In this document: piece by piece, positions 9,427 to 17,667 of the stretch
Layout: each line of letters opens with the position of its first letter
How positions within the stretch are numbered: the first letter of the stretch is position 1
NCBI RefSeq assembly: GCF_018130165.1
Contig: NZ_JAFCLZ010000016.1
Coordinates: forward strand, 147,539 to 211,538
Length of the DNA: 64,000 nucleotides
Source of the DNA: Bradyrhizobium sp. JYMT SZCCT0180
GTDB taxonomy: Bacteria > Pseudomonadota > Alphaproteobacteria > Rhizobiales > Xanthobacteraceae
Direction: 5' to 3'
The notes under the pieces: model-generated
Told to the model about the DNA's origin: nothing
What the model saw: only the letters and a program-made list of their open reading frames with translations
Databases searched by the model: none
Program-made: the position numbers and the translations under genes

Positions 9427-10020
9427 ATGCGTGTAGAGCACTTCACTGCGGTTACCAGTTTGCCCGCAATCGAGCCAGTTCCGCACTTTCCCGACCGCAG
9501 GTGGGGAACGGTGCTTGCAGCAGACGTCGTCGAATATTCCCGGCTCACGAGCCTGAACGAGGAGCGTACCTATCTGCTCTATAAATCGCATCGCCGGGAG
9601 TTACTTGACCCGAAGATTGCCGAACATCGCGCAAGGTTTGTGAAGTCGACGGGAGACGGCGTTCTCGCTGAATTCCGCTGCGCGCTGAATGCGGTGCGTT
9701 GCGCCGTCCAGATACAGCAGGGCATGGCTGAGCGCTGCAAGGGCACGTCCGCCGATCGACAGATCGTCTTCCGCATCGGGCTAAGCTGCGGCAACATCAT
9801 TGCCGATCCGGAAGACATCTATGGCCATGACGTCAACGTCGCGGCAAGGCTGCAAGCCGTGGCTCCTCCGGGCGGAATCGCGATGACGGACGAGGTGGCG
9901 AAGCGCGTGCAGGCGGGCCTCCGATTGCCGCTGCAGGATTCCGGCATGCAGCAGTTTCGCAACATGTGCCAGCCGGTACACGTCTTTCAGTGCGAGTTCG
10001 CCGGTGAATACCCCCGATAA
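9427..10020 (+). CDS. Class III adenylate/guanylate cyclase domain protein
   Basis: The protein is essentially a single class III nucleotide cyclase domain. It has RRWGTVLAADVVEYSRLT (metal-binding Asp region), FVKSTGDGVLAEF (second metal Asp in TGDG), IGLSCGNII and DVNVAARLQAVAPPGGI (the N-x3-R transition-state motif). The first metal Asp is in AADVVEYS. No receptor, TPR or kinase domain is attached. The ATG at 9427 follows GGAG at 6-base spacing; in-frame ATGs at 9415 and 9319 are possible but less well supported. It lies 92 bases upstream of the peroxidase/TOMM genes on the same strand. It may make cAMP for regulation; product specificity is not shown. Confidence 0.8.
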   Translation: MRVEHFTAVTSLPAIEPVPHFPDRRWGTVLAADVVEYSRLTSLNEERTYLLYKSHRRELLDPKIAEHRARFVKSTGDGVLAEFRCALNAVRCAVQIQQGMAERCKGTSADRQIVFRIGLSCGNIIADPEDIYGHDVNVAARLQAVAPPGGIAMTDEVAKRVQAGLRLPLQDSGMQQFRNMCQPVHVFQCEFAGEYPR

Positions 10021-10111
10021 AAGAGCAGCAAATTCATTGCTTTACCGCCTCTTGACGCTGAATTGACGCTGCCGTGGCCTAATCGCTTTCGAACCAGGAG
10101 GGACACAACCC

Positions 10112-11860
10112 ATGCACGGCGTGAATCTTTCAGTGATCCCCGAGCTCGAGGGCGGCCCCCGAGAGCTCGGTGCCGACAGCAATCTTGACGGCATGCGAAA
10201 TCTGTTTCCGCTGTCCGACTCCTCGGTATTCGGGGCAGGCAAGAACCCGGCCGATCTGCGCATTCTCATGCGCAAGCTGGCCGCTCGCATCAACCGGGAA
10301 AAAGTCAACGATCCGGAGCCCGAGGACAATCCGAACATCCCGTCCGGGTACACCTATTTTCTGCAGCTCATTACCCATGACATGGTGAACACGTCCATCT
10401 CGCTCGCCGCCACACAGGGCCGCCGCTTCGGGTTTCAAAATACCAGACAGCAGCCCCTGACCCTGGATACGATTTACGGCGGGGGTCCCGATATCAGTCC
10501 GCATGCGTACGAATACAGCCGGGTGTGCATGCAATCCCGTGGATTCATGCCGCGCACAAAGTTGCGTTGCGGTCGTGCGCAAACCCGTTCCGGATCTACG
10601 GCCAACACGCCATTTGCGGATGTCGGCCGGGCGATGCCGGTGGACGTCAGGGACGACGGACTAGCCAACCCCGGTGGCGCTCCGCGTTGCCTGCGCACGG
10701 AGGCGCTGATAGCCGACGCCCGCAATGAGGATCAGGCGCTTATCGCCCAGATGACCCTTCTCTTTCATCGGATGCACAATTTCATACTGGATCAGATCGA
10801 TTCGGTGCTTCCACCATCGACCGCGCCGGATGCCTATCGCAACCTCATTTGCGCGCGTTTCGTCCTGACCTTGATTTACCGAAAGATCATCATCAAGGAC
10901 GTGCTCTATCAGCTGCTCGATTCTTCCGTTTACCGATACTATTTTCTGCCCGAGATCAATCCCGGCAATCTTCTGTCCGACGATGCAGCGGAGCTCGGCA
11001 AGATTCCCGTTGAATTTTCTCACGGAGCTTTTCGCTGCGGGCACGCGATGTTTCGCGACACATACGTCGTGAAGGATGCATTGGACGAGCCGCTCGACGC
11101 CGGTCGAGCGATGCAGTTCAACTCGCGGCGTTCTCCGGGGTTCGTCCCGCTGACCGAGGATTGGATCGTCAATTGGGAGCGGTTCTTCAAGGTCAACGGC
11201 CATGAGCCCGTGAACCACAGCCGCCGGCTCCTTCCTCATTTCTCGTCGCTTGCAAAGAGCGGATTCTATTTTGCGCCCATGATGCCCAACCGAGATGGGC
11301 GCGGCGACATCGCCGGACTGCCCAATCGCGATCTCGTGAGTTCAGTCTTTGCCAGGGTTTGGTCGGTTCCCAAATTGATCGACAAACTGCGGCTCAGAAG
11401 CGCCGAAAAAGGTACCGAGCTTTCCAATTTTCTTCCGATGTATGATGAGCACATTTCCGGTTTGACCGAATGGCTGAAGAAGACAGCCGATCCGGGAGGC
11501 ATATCGGAACAATTCACTGACGACGACATCGCTGCGATCGTGCAGGATCCGCCGCTGCCGTTCTTCGTTCTGTACGAAGCCAAGAAAAAGCACCAGGGAT
11601 TGCGTCTCGGACCACTCGGCTCGATCATCATTGCGGAGACGGTCGTGGGCGCCATGCTGAAATATCCGCTGATGGTCGCGGATTCTGAATTCAATCCCTT
11701 GCGCGAACTCAAGGCGCAGCTGGGGCCGTTGCAAAGACTTGGAGTTCCGGCGGCGGCGATCTCCATAATACCGGAGATCGTAACCTTCGACGATCTCCTG
11801 ACGTTCATGAAGTCAAACGGAATCCTTGAACCGCGCAGTGACGAACATCCGCCTCAATGA
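10112..11860 (+). CDS. Animal-type heme peroxidase
   Basis: This 582-residue protein belongs to the animal heme peroxidase/cyclooxygenase superfamily. The distal His-Asp pair is seen in FLQLITHDMV (His89, Asp90). The conserved DARNEDQALIAQMTLLFHRMHN-type helix lies at about 202-223, and the proximal heme His in FRCGHAMFRDTY (about His311). There is no signal peptide, so it is probably cytoplasmic. Its ribosome site is good (CAGGAGGGACACAACCC before ATG). It lies 35 bases upstream of the first of two paralogous TOMM-precursor-like genes on the same strand. That makes it a candidate oxidative tailoring enzyme for the locus; the link is inferred from position only. Confidence 0.88.
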   Translation: MHGVNLSVIPELEGGPRELGADSNLDGMRNLFPLSDSSVFGAGKNPADLRILMRKLAARINREKVNDPEPEDNPNIPSGYTYFLQLITHDMVNTSISLAATQGRRFGFQNTRQQPLTLDTIYGGGPDISPHAYEYSRVCMQSRGFMPRTKLRCGRAQTRSGSTANTPFADVGRAMPVDVRDDGLANPGGAPRCLRTEALIADARNEDQALIAQMTLLFHRMHNFILDQIDSVLPPSTAPDAYRNLICARFVLTLIYRKIIIKDVLYQLLDSSVYRYYFLPEINPGNLLSDDAAELGKIPVEFSHGAFRCGHAMFRDTYVVKDALDEPLDAGRAMQFNSRRSPGFVPLTEDWIVNWERFFKVNGHEPVNHSRRLLPHFSSLAKSGFYFAPMMPNRDGRGDIAGLPNRDLVSSVFARVWSVPKLIDKLRLRSAEKGTELSNFLPMYDEHISGLTEWLKKTADPGGISEQFTDDDIAAIVQDPPLPFFVLYEAKKKHQGLRLGPLGSIIIAETVVGAMLKYPLMVADSEFNPLRELKAQLGPLQRLGVPAAAISIIPEIVTFDDLLTFMKSNGILEPRSDEHPPQ

Positions 11861-11895
11861 CCAAACCGCACATCTAGTCAACAATGGAGGAAGAC

Positions 11896-12306
11896 ATGGG
11901 TGATACTCTCGTGATCGACAATGACATCCTGTGGGGCAAGCTGGTGAAATCATGGGCGACCGGGCGTAATTATATCCATCCGGATCGCGACGCCATCGCG
12001 ATCCCTCGAACGCTGGAGGATCTGTTGCAGACCGCCCGCGACGTCGGCCTGCACATCACGTTTCCGGACGGAATGGTCGGATTAGCGGTGATCCAATACA
12101 GCCCGCAAACCGCCGTGATCAAACTGCCACCGAAGGCGATGGTGGAAGCCACCGAGGCCACGCTGGAGCAGCCCGGTGCGGTCTACCCGATGCCCAAATT
12201 CTACGAGGAATTCTTTGAGGTCCCGCTTCCCGCGCTTTCCAGAGATCAACTCTTCGATCTTCATGCGGCGCGGATCGGCGATTATTCGATACGCAATTGC
12301 GGCTGA
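11896..12306 (+). CDS. TOMM/RiPP precursor-like protein, paralog 1 (BMA_0021-type)
   Basis: The product is 136 residues, starts MGDTLVIDNDILWGKLVKSW and ends DLHAARIGDYSIRNCG. It is ungapped against the protein at 12393-12803, with about two thirds identity by my own count and a completely identical C-terminal 16 residues. This pairing, the length and the Cys-Gly terminus recall the BMA_0021/BMA_0022 family of putative TOMM bacteriocins as I remember it. A YcaO gene lies 2.7 kb away. The start at 11896 uses GGAGGA; an upstream in-frame ATG at 11884 would place that site inside the coding sequence and spoil the match to its paralog. No signal peptide. No bioactivity can be claimed. Confidence 0.75.
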   Translation: MGDTLVIDNDILWGKLVKSWATGRNYIHPDRDAIAIPRTLEDLLQTARDVGLHITFPDGMVGLAVIQYSPQTAVIKLPPKAMVEATEATLEQPGAVYPMPKFYEEFFEVPLPALSRDQLFDLHAARIGDYSIRNCG

Positions 12307-12392
12307 GCGGCATCCACCTAGGCCAGTTCGGTCGACGGCGCCGGCCTGACGGCATGCGTTGATCTGAATTCATCGATAGATCGGAGATAGTG

Positions 12393-12803
12393 ATGGGCAC
12401 CAAACTGGAGATCCACGATGACATCCTTTGGGGCAAGCTTGTGAAGTCCTGGGCGACCGGAAAAAATTACATTGCCCCAGAGAGGCCGGCGCCGGCGATA
12501 CCGCGGACCATGGAAGAACTATTGGCGCAAGCCGCGGATATCGGACTGATCATCAAGTTTCCAGACGATATGGTCGGTCTGGAAATCGTTCAATACAGTT
12601 CGCAAACCGCGGTGATAAAGTTGCCGCCAAAATCGATGATCGAGGACACCGAGGCCGACCTGAACAAGAAGGACGCGCTTTACCCGATGCCGCGGTTTTA
12701 CGAAGATTTCTTCAGCGCCCCGTTACCGGAAATGAGGAAGGCGGGTCTGCTCGACCTGCATGCTGCTCGCATTGGAGATTATTCGATTCGAAACTGCGGA
12801 TGA
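12393..12803 (+). CDS. TOMM/RiPP precursor-like protein, paralog 2 (BMA_0021-type)
   Basis: This 136-residue paralog of the preceding product starts MGTKLEIHDDILWGKLVKSW and ends in the same DLHAARIGDYSIRNCG. Conserved blocks are the N-terminal helix, FPD-MVGL, QTAVIKLPPK and YPMP-FYE-FF. Divergence clusters before the C-terminus, so selection seems to hold both a leader-like part and the terminal tail. The only residues near the end that a cyclodehydratase could use are one Ser and one Cys in YSIRNCG. The ATG at 12393 follows GGAG at 7-base spacing. It is 86 bases after paralog 1 and ends next to a perfect palindrome. Confidence 0.75.
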   Translation: MGTKLEIHDDILWGKLVKSWATGKNYIAPERPAPAIPRTMEELLAQAADIGLIIKFPDDMVGLEIVQYSSQTAVIKLPPKSMIEDTEADLNKKDALYPMPRFYEDFFSAPLPEMRKAGLLDLHAARIGDYSIRNCG

Positions 12804-12813
12804 GCGCCGCGTG

Positions 12814-12842
12814 CTGTTTCATCACCATTGGTGATGAAACAG
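12814..12842. terminator. Perfect 14-bp palindrome between convergent genes
   Basis: CTGTTTCATCACCA pairs exactly with TGGTGATGAAACAG around a single central base. It starts 10 bases after the precursor-2 stop and contains the last codons and stop of the convergent regulator gene. There is no T-tract. It may be a bidirectional terminator or, given its near-zero loop, a protein-binding dyad. Confidence 0.55.
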
Positions 12843-14984
12843 GCCTTCGGTGGGCGCACCGGCACCCTCGATGCCGTCGCGCAACCGTGCCCAACTCTCT
12901 GGTTTCGCGATCGGGAAAAGGTGCAGAAACCAGCGCGTCATGGCCGCCGGCGTAGCCGGCTGTTCCGCCGACCAGCGGCTTTGAACGATGCTAAAGAAGC
13001 GATTGAGCTCGGCCGCGGCTTCTTGCTTGCGGCCGAGGTGGTAAAGCGCGGCAGCCTTCAGGCCGGGGACGTTTGCGTTGAGATCGCCGGCGAAATCAGC
13101 CGCCGCTACGCAGCTTTCGTAATCTCCGATCATGAAGCGGACGGCTGTGTGATACGCCCATTGCAGCGCGGTTGGCGCGACCGTTGCCTTGCGTTGCAAC
13201 ATTGAGTCAACAATTTCGGCCGCTTCCTTGTCGCGGCCGCAGAATGCGTAGCAATTGGCTGCCGAAACCAGCGTCCAAGGGTCGTTGTCGTTCAGTCCGT
13301 GCGCGAGCGGAATGTAGATCATCGCCTGCTCGTAATGCTTCGCCATCGCATGCGACCATCCAAGACAAAGCTGGCTGCGTGAATCGAGCGGATCGAGGCG
13401 CACCGCTTCCTGCGCATAAGCGAGCGCCTGCATGGTTCGATTGGCGTCGCGCGCAGTTCCCGGCTTGACGATATGATAGGAGTTGTTCAATTGCGCGAGG
13501 CTGGAATGAGCCGGCGCAAAATCCGGCATCTGTTGCACGACCTGTCGAAACAGATCCGCTGCATTGTCCCATCGCTGCGGGTCGAAGCCGAGCAATGTGG
13601 CCTGGCCGAACAGCCAGATGTCGTATGCCTTCAGGTCCTTGACTTGCCGGGTCGTGATCCGGTTCATCCGTTCCGCCGAAACATGCACGTTCAAGGCGGA
13701 AGCGATGCGACGTACCAGATTTTGTTGGGCCTGGTGCCAATTCTCGAGGGTCAATGTGAGGCTTTCGCTCCACAGATAGGTTCCGGTCGTGCCGTCGCGC
13801 AGCGTCAGCACCAAATGCAGCGCCTTCCGGGTTTCGAAGCCGCCTGCGTCAAGGATGAATTCATCCTTTGGGCCTTCCGGTACGTGGTCTGTCGGCGGGC
13901 TGGTCCAGTCGCGGATGTGCCATTCGCGAAAGCGGACGAAGCAGGCTATCAACTCGCGGCGGAAGCCCTGAGCCATGTAGTCTCGCTTGGAGTCGTGGCT
14001 CGACAGCACAAACGGGCCCACCGAGAGAATGAGCCTGGGTTCGCGTGCCGCCAACAGCTGGTCGACATCCAGCCCCGCCGGCGAAGCAGACCGCGGCGGG
14101 TCCGTTGCCGGCTTGATATCAGCGGGGGCCTCCGGTTGCGGGATCGGCACGTCGGCGGCGTTTGAGGAGGCTCCACTGAACGGCAGCGCTGCTTTTACCT
14201 CGGCGATCAAATCCTGAGTCTGCTGGGTCGGCTCGACGTCATAGTCTGCTTCCAGCAGGTCCCACAACGTCTTGTATACCCTGAGAGCACTGCCGATCGC
14301 GCCGTCTGCAACATGCGCGCGAATCAAATATCGACACGCTTCTTCGTGGGTCTGGTCGAGATTGATAATCGCTACCGCGATATCGCGACCTATCCCGGTG
14401 ACCTTGGTATGCCCGCGAAGTGCGGTCTCCAGGTGCCGGATGAGCTGATCGCGGATGGTCTGCCGCTTTGCCAGCACCCACGTCTGGAGCGCAGGATCAC
14501 TACTCTCGACTTCGGCCAGGATATGGTCGATCAGGTCCTGTTGCTTCAGCAGTACGGGATTTGGCGATCCGTTGACCGCATCCTTGAGGACATCGATCAG
14601 ATCGACCCGGATTTGCGTACGATCGAGTGCGACAACAAGTTTGTCGGTATGAAATCCTTCAAACCCGCTGGGCAGAAAGGCGTTGCGGATTTCGTGGAGA
14701 GCCTGCCGCAATGATGCGCGCGCGCGCTCCTCCGACGATTCACTCCAGAACAGGCCGATCAGGCGATCACGGCTTTCCTCCTGGGCTTCGGTCAGCGCCA
14801 AATATCCCAGCAAAGCTTTGGTCTTGCGGCTCAGCAGCTCGATCTCATTGTCGTTGACAAGCAACGACAATTTGCCAAGCAAACGAACGTGCAGGGCAGG
14901 GCTGTTGGCACCACCGCCGCTTTCGCCTGTTGACGCTCCGCTTCGTAGCCCCATGGGTCTGTCACGGTTTTCAACGCTGATCAC
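12822..14984 (-). CDS. SARP/BTAD-type transcriptional activator with TPR domain
   Basis: This 720-residue protein has an OmpR-like winged helix and bacterial transcriptional activation domain: LHVRLLGKLSLLVNDNEIEL and TKALLGYLAL at about 31-63, then ASLRQALHEIRNAF at about 90-103, continuing to about 265. A Pro/Ala linker follows at about 270-305, then a TolB-like middle section (LILSVGPFVLSS onward) and a C-terminal array of TPR-like helices. Such proteins often control secondary metabolite clusters. It lies 44 bases downstream of the YcaO gene on the same strand, so the two probably share a transcript. The start is a GTG at 14984 without a strong ribosome site; an ATG at 14954 is an alternative. 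Confidence 0.8.
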   Translation of the reverse strand: MISVENRDRPMGLRSGASTGESGGGANSPALHVRLLGKLSLLVNDNEIELLSRKTKALLGYLALTEAQEESRDRLIGLFWSESSEERARASLRQALHEIRNAFLPSGFEGFHTDKLVVALDRTQIRVDLIDVLKDAVNGSPNPVLLKQQDLIDHILAEVESSDPALQTWVLAKRQTIRDQLIRHLETALRGHTKVTGIGRDIAVAIINLDQTHEEACRYLIRAHVADGAIGSALRVYKTLWDLLEADYDVEPTQQTQDLIAEVKAALPFSGASSNAADVPIPQPEAPADIKPATDPPRSASPAGLDVDQLLAAREPRLILSVGPFVLSSHDSKRDYMAQGFRRELIACFVRFREWHIRDWTSPPTDHVPEGPKDEFILDAGGFETRKALHLVLTLRDGTTGTYLWSESLTLTLENWHQAQQNLVRRIASALNVHVSAERMNRITTRQVKDLKAYDIWLFGQATLLGFDPQRWDNAADLFRQVVQQMPDFAPAHSSLAQLNNSYHIVKPGTARDANRTMQALAYAQEAVRLDPLDSRSQLCLGWSHAMAKHYEQAMIYIPLAHGLNDNDPWTLVSAANCYAFCGRDKEAAEIVDSMLQRKATVAPTALQWAYHTAVRFMIGDYESCVAAADFAGDLNANVPGLKAAALYHLGRKQEAAAELNRFFSIVQSRWSAEQPATPAAMTRWFLHLFPIAKPESWARLRDGIEGAGAPTEGLFHHQW

Positions 14985-15028
14985 CCGCGACTTATCATAC
15001 TACCGAGGCCGGTTCCATTGACCCTTGG

Positions 15029-16330
15029 CTATTCCATCAACGTCAGGCCTCCAGTGTAACGGTTGCCCCCGCCATGGTCGCGGCACGCACGCACCAGCCG
15101 ATCCGTCATAATTCTGGATGGCATCGGCTGCAGCGCCGGAGCTATCGCGCGTACGACGGGAATGTCGAATTGCGGCCGGGTCATGTCGACCAAAACTGCC
15201 TCAATTCCGGACGTGGCCATCGCTCTCCCGACAAGCGAAAGCTCGGATCCCGTTGCTGGGGTATCATTATACACCCTCAGATGGACGGAATGGAGGAGGT
15301 CACATTCGGCGTGAATAGCCGCGATACGTTCGACATGAGCGCGATCGCTGGGCGAGAGCATTTGCTCGCCGGCTTCGTCCCGCTTGATCCTGGCGAACAG
15401 GATCGCCAGCTCGGTTTGACAAAGCTCCAGAATTGCTCCGCGTGCGGCCTCCTCGATCGAAAGCCGGGCGGATAATCCGTAAGCCAGCTGCCGGCCATCC
15501 TTGTCGCAGGACAACGCGGCAATGACTGGAATTCCGACGTCGGTGGTGATGTCGAGCAGCCATGAGGTGCGATCGTCCGTCTGTTGCCGCAAAGCGCGCA
15601 TCAGCCGCACAATTTCACCCATCGCCGGATCATCGAGCGCTATCGCCTTGCCGCGGCGCCCGCCCTGCCACCAGAGGCTCGCCGCATCGCGCTCGATCAA
15701 TTCAAGGAGCGCTCGCGAAGCTGCCCACTCAAACGTCGGACCGGCTGCGACGCCTACGCTAAGCGCTGTGCGAGGCTTCAGGCACGGTGTTGCATCCGTA
15801 CGCCGAAAGCACCAGTCGGCCGGAATCAGCACATCACGGCAGCTATCGAAGGCCTGTTCCGTATCGAGCAGTTTTCCTCTTGCCCATGCGAGCGGCGTGG
15901 ATTTCGTCAGCTTCTGATCGGCCATGTCCTGCTCGATCGCCGCAGCAACGCTGCTTGGCACCTGGCTGGTTACCGCGGGGAAATCAGCGACGGTCGTGAC
16001 GTCCCCTGGACACTCGATCTGCGCCAGCCTGTCGATTCCCTCGCCCACACAGGATACGAACGCTTCTTCGAGCCTTTCCCCCGATCCGCTCAGGCTGAAT
16101 GAGATCGGATCGGATAAAGCTCCGTGCGGCGCCTGGGGCCATGTCTCGGCGCCGACAAAGCGAAGGCCGGGTGCCCACGGCGAGCGAACCAAGAAAATTC
16201 GCCGCGCGAGGCGCGCCGACTGCGCGATCTTCGACCCATAGCGGTCCGAGACGGCACGTTGAAGCGCCGATCCCTGCTCGGAAGTCAGGTCGATTTCCAT
16301 GAACCCGGGACGAACATGCGCCTCAATCAT
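15029..16330 (-). CDS. YcaO-domain protein (putative azoline-forming/ATP-dependent peptide modifier)
   Basis: This 433-residue protein contains a YcaO domain in its C-terminal two thirds. Visible signatures are the ATP/Mg site helix RALLELIERDAASLWW at about 206-221, YGLSARLSIEEAARGAILEL at about 285-304 followed by the Gln of CQTE, and the C-terminal LVDMTRPQFDIPVVRAIAP at about 381-399. The ALLELIERD form resembles YcaO proteins of TOMM clusters. The first 130 residues are not recognised and could bind substrate. No E1-like or dehydrogenase partner is encoded nearby, and no Pro-rich C-terminus is present. The ATG at 16330 has AGGTG upstream; a GTG just before it is in frame. It would act on the precursors at 11896-12803, which is inference. 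Confidence 0.82.
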   Translation of the reverse strand: MIEAHVRPGFMEIDLTSEQGSALQRAVSDRYGSKIAQSARLARRIFLVRSPWAPGLRFVGAETWPQAPHGALSDPISFSLSGSGERLEEAFVSCVGEGIDRLAQIECPGDVTTVADFPAVTSQVPSSVAAAIEQDMADQKLTKSTPLAWARGKLLDTEQAFDSCRDVLIPADWCFRRTDATPCLKPRTALSVGVAAGPTFEWAASRALLELIERDAASLWWQGGRRGKAIALDDPAMGEIVRLMRALRQQTDDRTSWLLDITTDVGIPVIAALSCDKDGRQLAYGLSARLSIEEAARGAILELCQTELAILFARIKRDEAGEQMLSPSDRAHVERIAAIHAECDLLHSVHLRVYNDTPATGSELSLVGRAMATSGIEAVLVDMTRPQFDIPVVRAIAPALQPMPSRIMTDRLVRACRDHGGGNRYTGGLTLME

Positions 16331-16450
16331 CACGACACCTGATGCAAGCCGGGCAGGTGCGAGCGTGATCTCACGAGTTCATGCACCTGACCGGAGCTTA
16401 GCGATGTATGCAGCCCACAACGCGACGCATCTTCCCAACAAGCGTCGAAA

Positions 16451-17452
16451 TTACACCTTCACCATCCGCTTGCCGCGGTTCTCGCCGGCCAATAACCCGA
16501 TCAGCGCCTGCGGCGTATTCTCGAGGCCGTTGATGACGTCTTCCTGGACTTTCAATTTGCCGGAAGCGACCCAGGACTGCAGGTCCTTCAAGGCCTGGTC
16601 GCGCTCGTTCATGTAGTCCATCACGATGAAGCCCTGCATGATCAGGCGCTTCACCACGATCAGGCCGGGCACCCCGCGCGGGCCGGTCGCCGACGGCACG
16701 CCGTCATATTGCGAGATCGCGCCGCAGCAGGAGATGCGGCCGCGGTTGTTCATCAGCGCGATGCAGGCCTCCAGAATGTCGCCGCCGACATTGTCGAAAT
16801 AGACGTCGATGCCCTTCGGCGCCGCTGCCCGCAGCGCCTTGTAGGTCGCGCCGTCCTTGTAATCGACCGCGGCGTCGAAGCCGAGTTCGCTGGTGAGCCA
16901 GTTACACTTGTCCTTACCGCCGGCGATGCCGACGACGTGGCACCCTTTGATCTTGGCAATCTGGCCGACGATCGAGCCGACCGAGCCGGCGGCGGCCGAG
17001 ACCACGACGGTCTCACCCTCTTTGGGCTTGCCGACATGGAGCAGGCCGAAATAGGCGGTGAGGCCGGCGATGCCGTAGACACTGAGCAGATGCGTCATCG
17101 GCTCCATCCGGGGCATTTTTGTCAAATGCTTTGCGGGCACCGCCGCGTAATCCTGCCAGCCGGTGTCGCCGAACACGATGTCGCCGGGGCTGAGGCCTGG
17201 GGCTTTCGACGATACAACTTCGGCGATGCCGCCGCCGGCCATCACGGTGTTGGCCTCGACCGCGGCGCGATAGGTGGCGCCGTGCATCCAGGCGCGGTTG
17301 GCGGCGTCGAGCGAGATATAGCGCGCCCGCACCAGCACCTCGCCGTCCTTCGGCTCCGGCACCGCGCCCTCCGACATCTTGAAATGCTCGGGCCCGAGTT
17401 TTCCGGTCGGCTTTTCCACCAGCAGGATCTGGCGATTGACGGTAGCGTTCAT
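16451..17452 (-). CDS. NADP-dependent MDR oxidoreductase (CurA/leukotriene reductase-like)
   Basis: This 333-residue zinc-independent medium-chain reductase shows the NADP fold motif VVVSAAAGSVGSIVGQIAKI and the family's Tyr/Gly-rich segments LSVYGIAGLTAYFGLLHVG and YFDNVGGDILEA. Members reduce carbon-carbon double bonds of enones and related compounds. The longest frame starts at 17575, but the ATG at 17452 has GGGAGAG and gives the usual N-terminus NRQILLVEKPTGKLGPEHF. A short dyad GCACA-TGT-TGTGC at 17515-17527 upstream may be an operator. It is transcribed away from the symporter gene. Confidence 0.85.
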   Translation of the reverse strand: MNATVNRQILLVEKPTGKLGPEHFKMSEGAVPEPKDGEVLVRARYISLDAANRAWMHGATYRAAVEANTVMAGGGIAEVVSSKAPGLSPGDIVFGDTGWQDYAAVPAKHLTKMPRMEPMTHLLSVYGIAGLTAYFGLLHVGKPKEGETVVVSAAAGSVGSIVGQIAKIKGCHVVGIAGGKDKCNWLTSELGFDAAVDYKDGATYKALRAAAPKGIDVYFDNVGGDILEACIALMNNRGRISCCGAISQYDGVPSATGPRGVPGLIVVKRLIMQGFIVMDYMNERDQALKDLQSWVASGKLKVQEDVINGLENTPQALIGLLAGENRGKRMVKV

Positions 17453-17667
17453 GGCGTTCTCTCCCTCGGCTTGATCGTTCTTGATGCAGTTGATCGCATA
17501 TCGGGCGACCGATTGCACATGTTGTGCGCTGCACCGAAGGCTAGTCGCCGCGCGCGTGGCCCACAACTGGAACATTTCGGCAAGTGTGTAAATTGTCGCA
17601 AGTTTGTTGCACGCCCCTCCAAATCTGCCAAACTTAAGGTTGCCGGAAGAAAACGGGGGTCAAAAAA

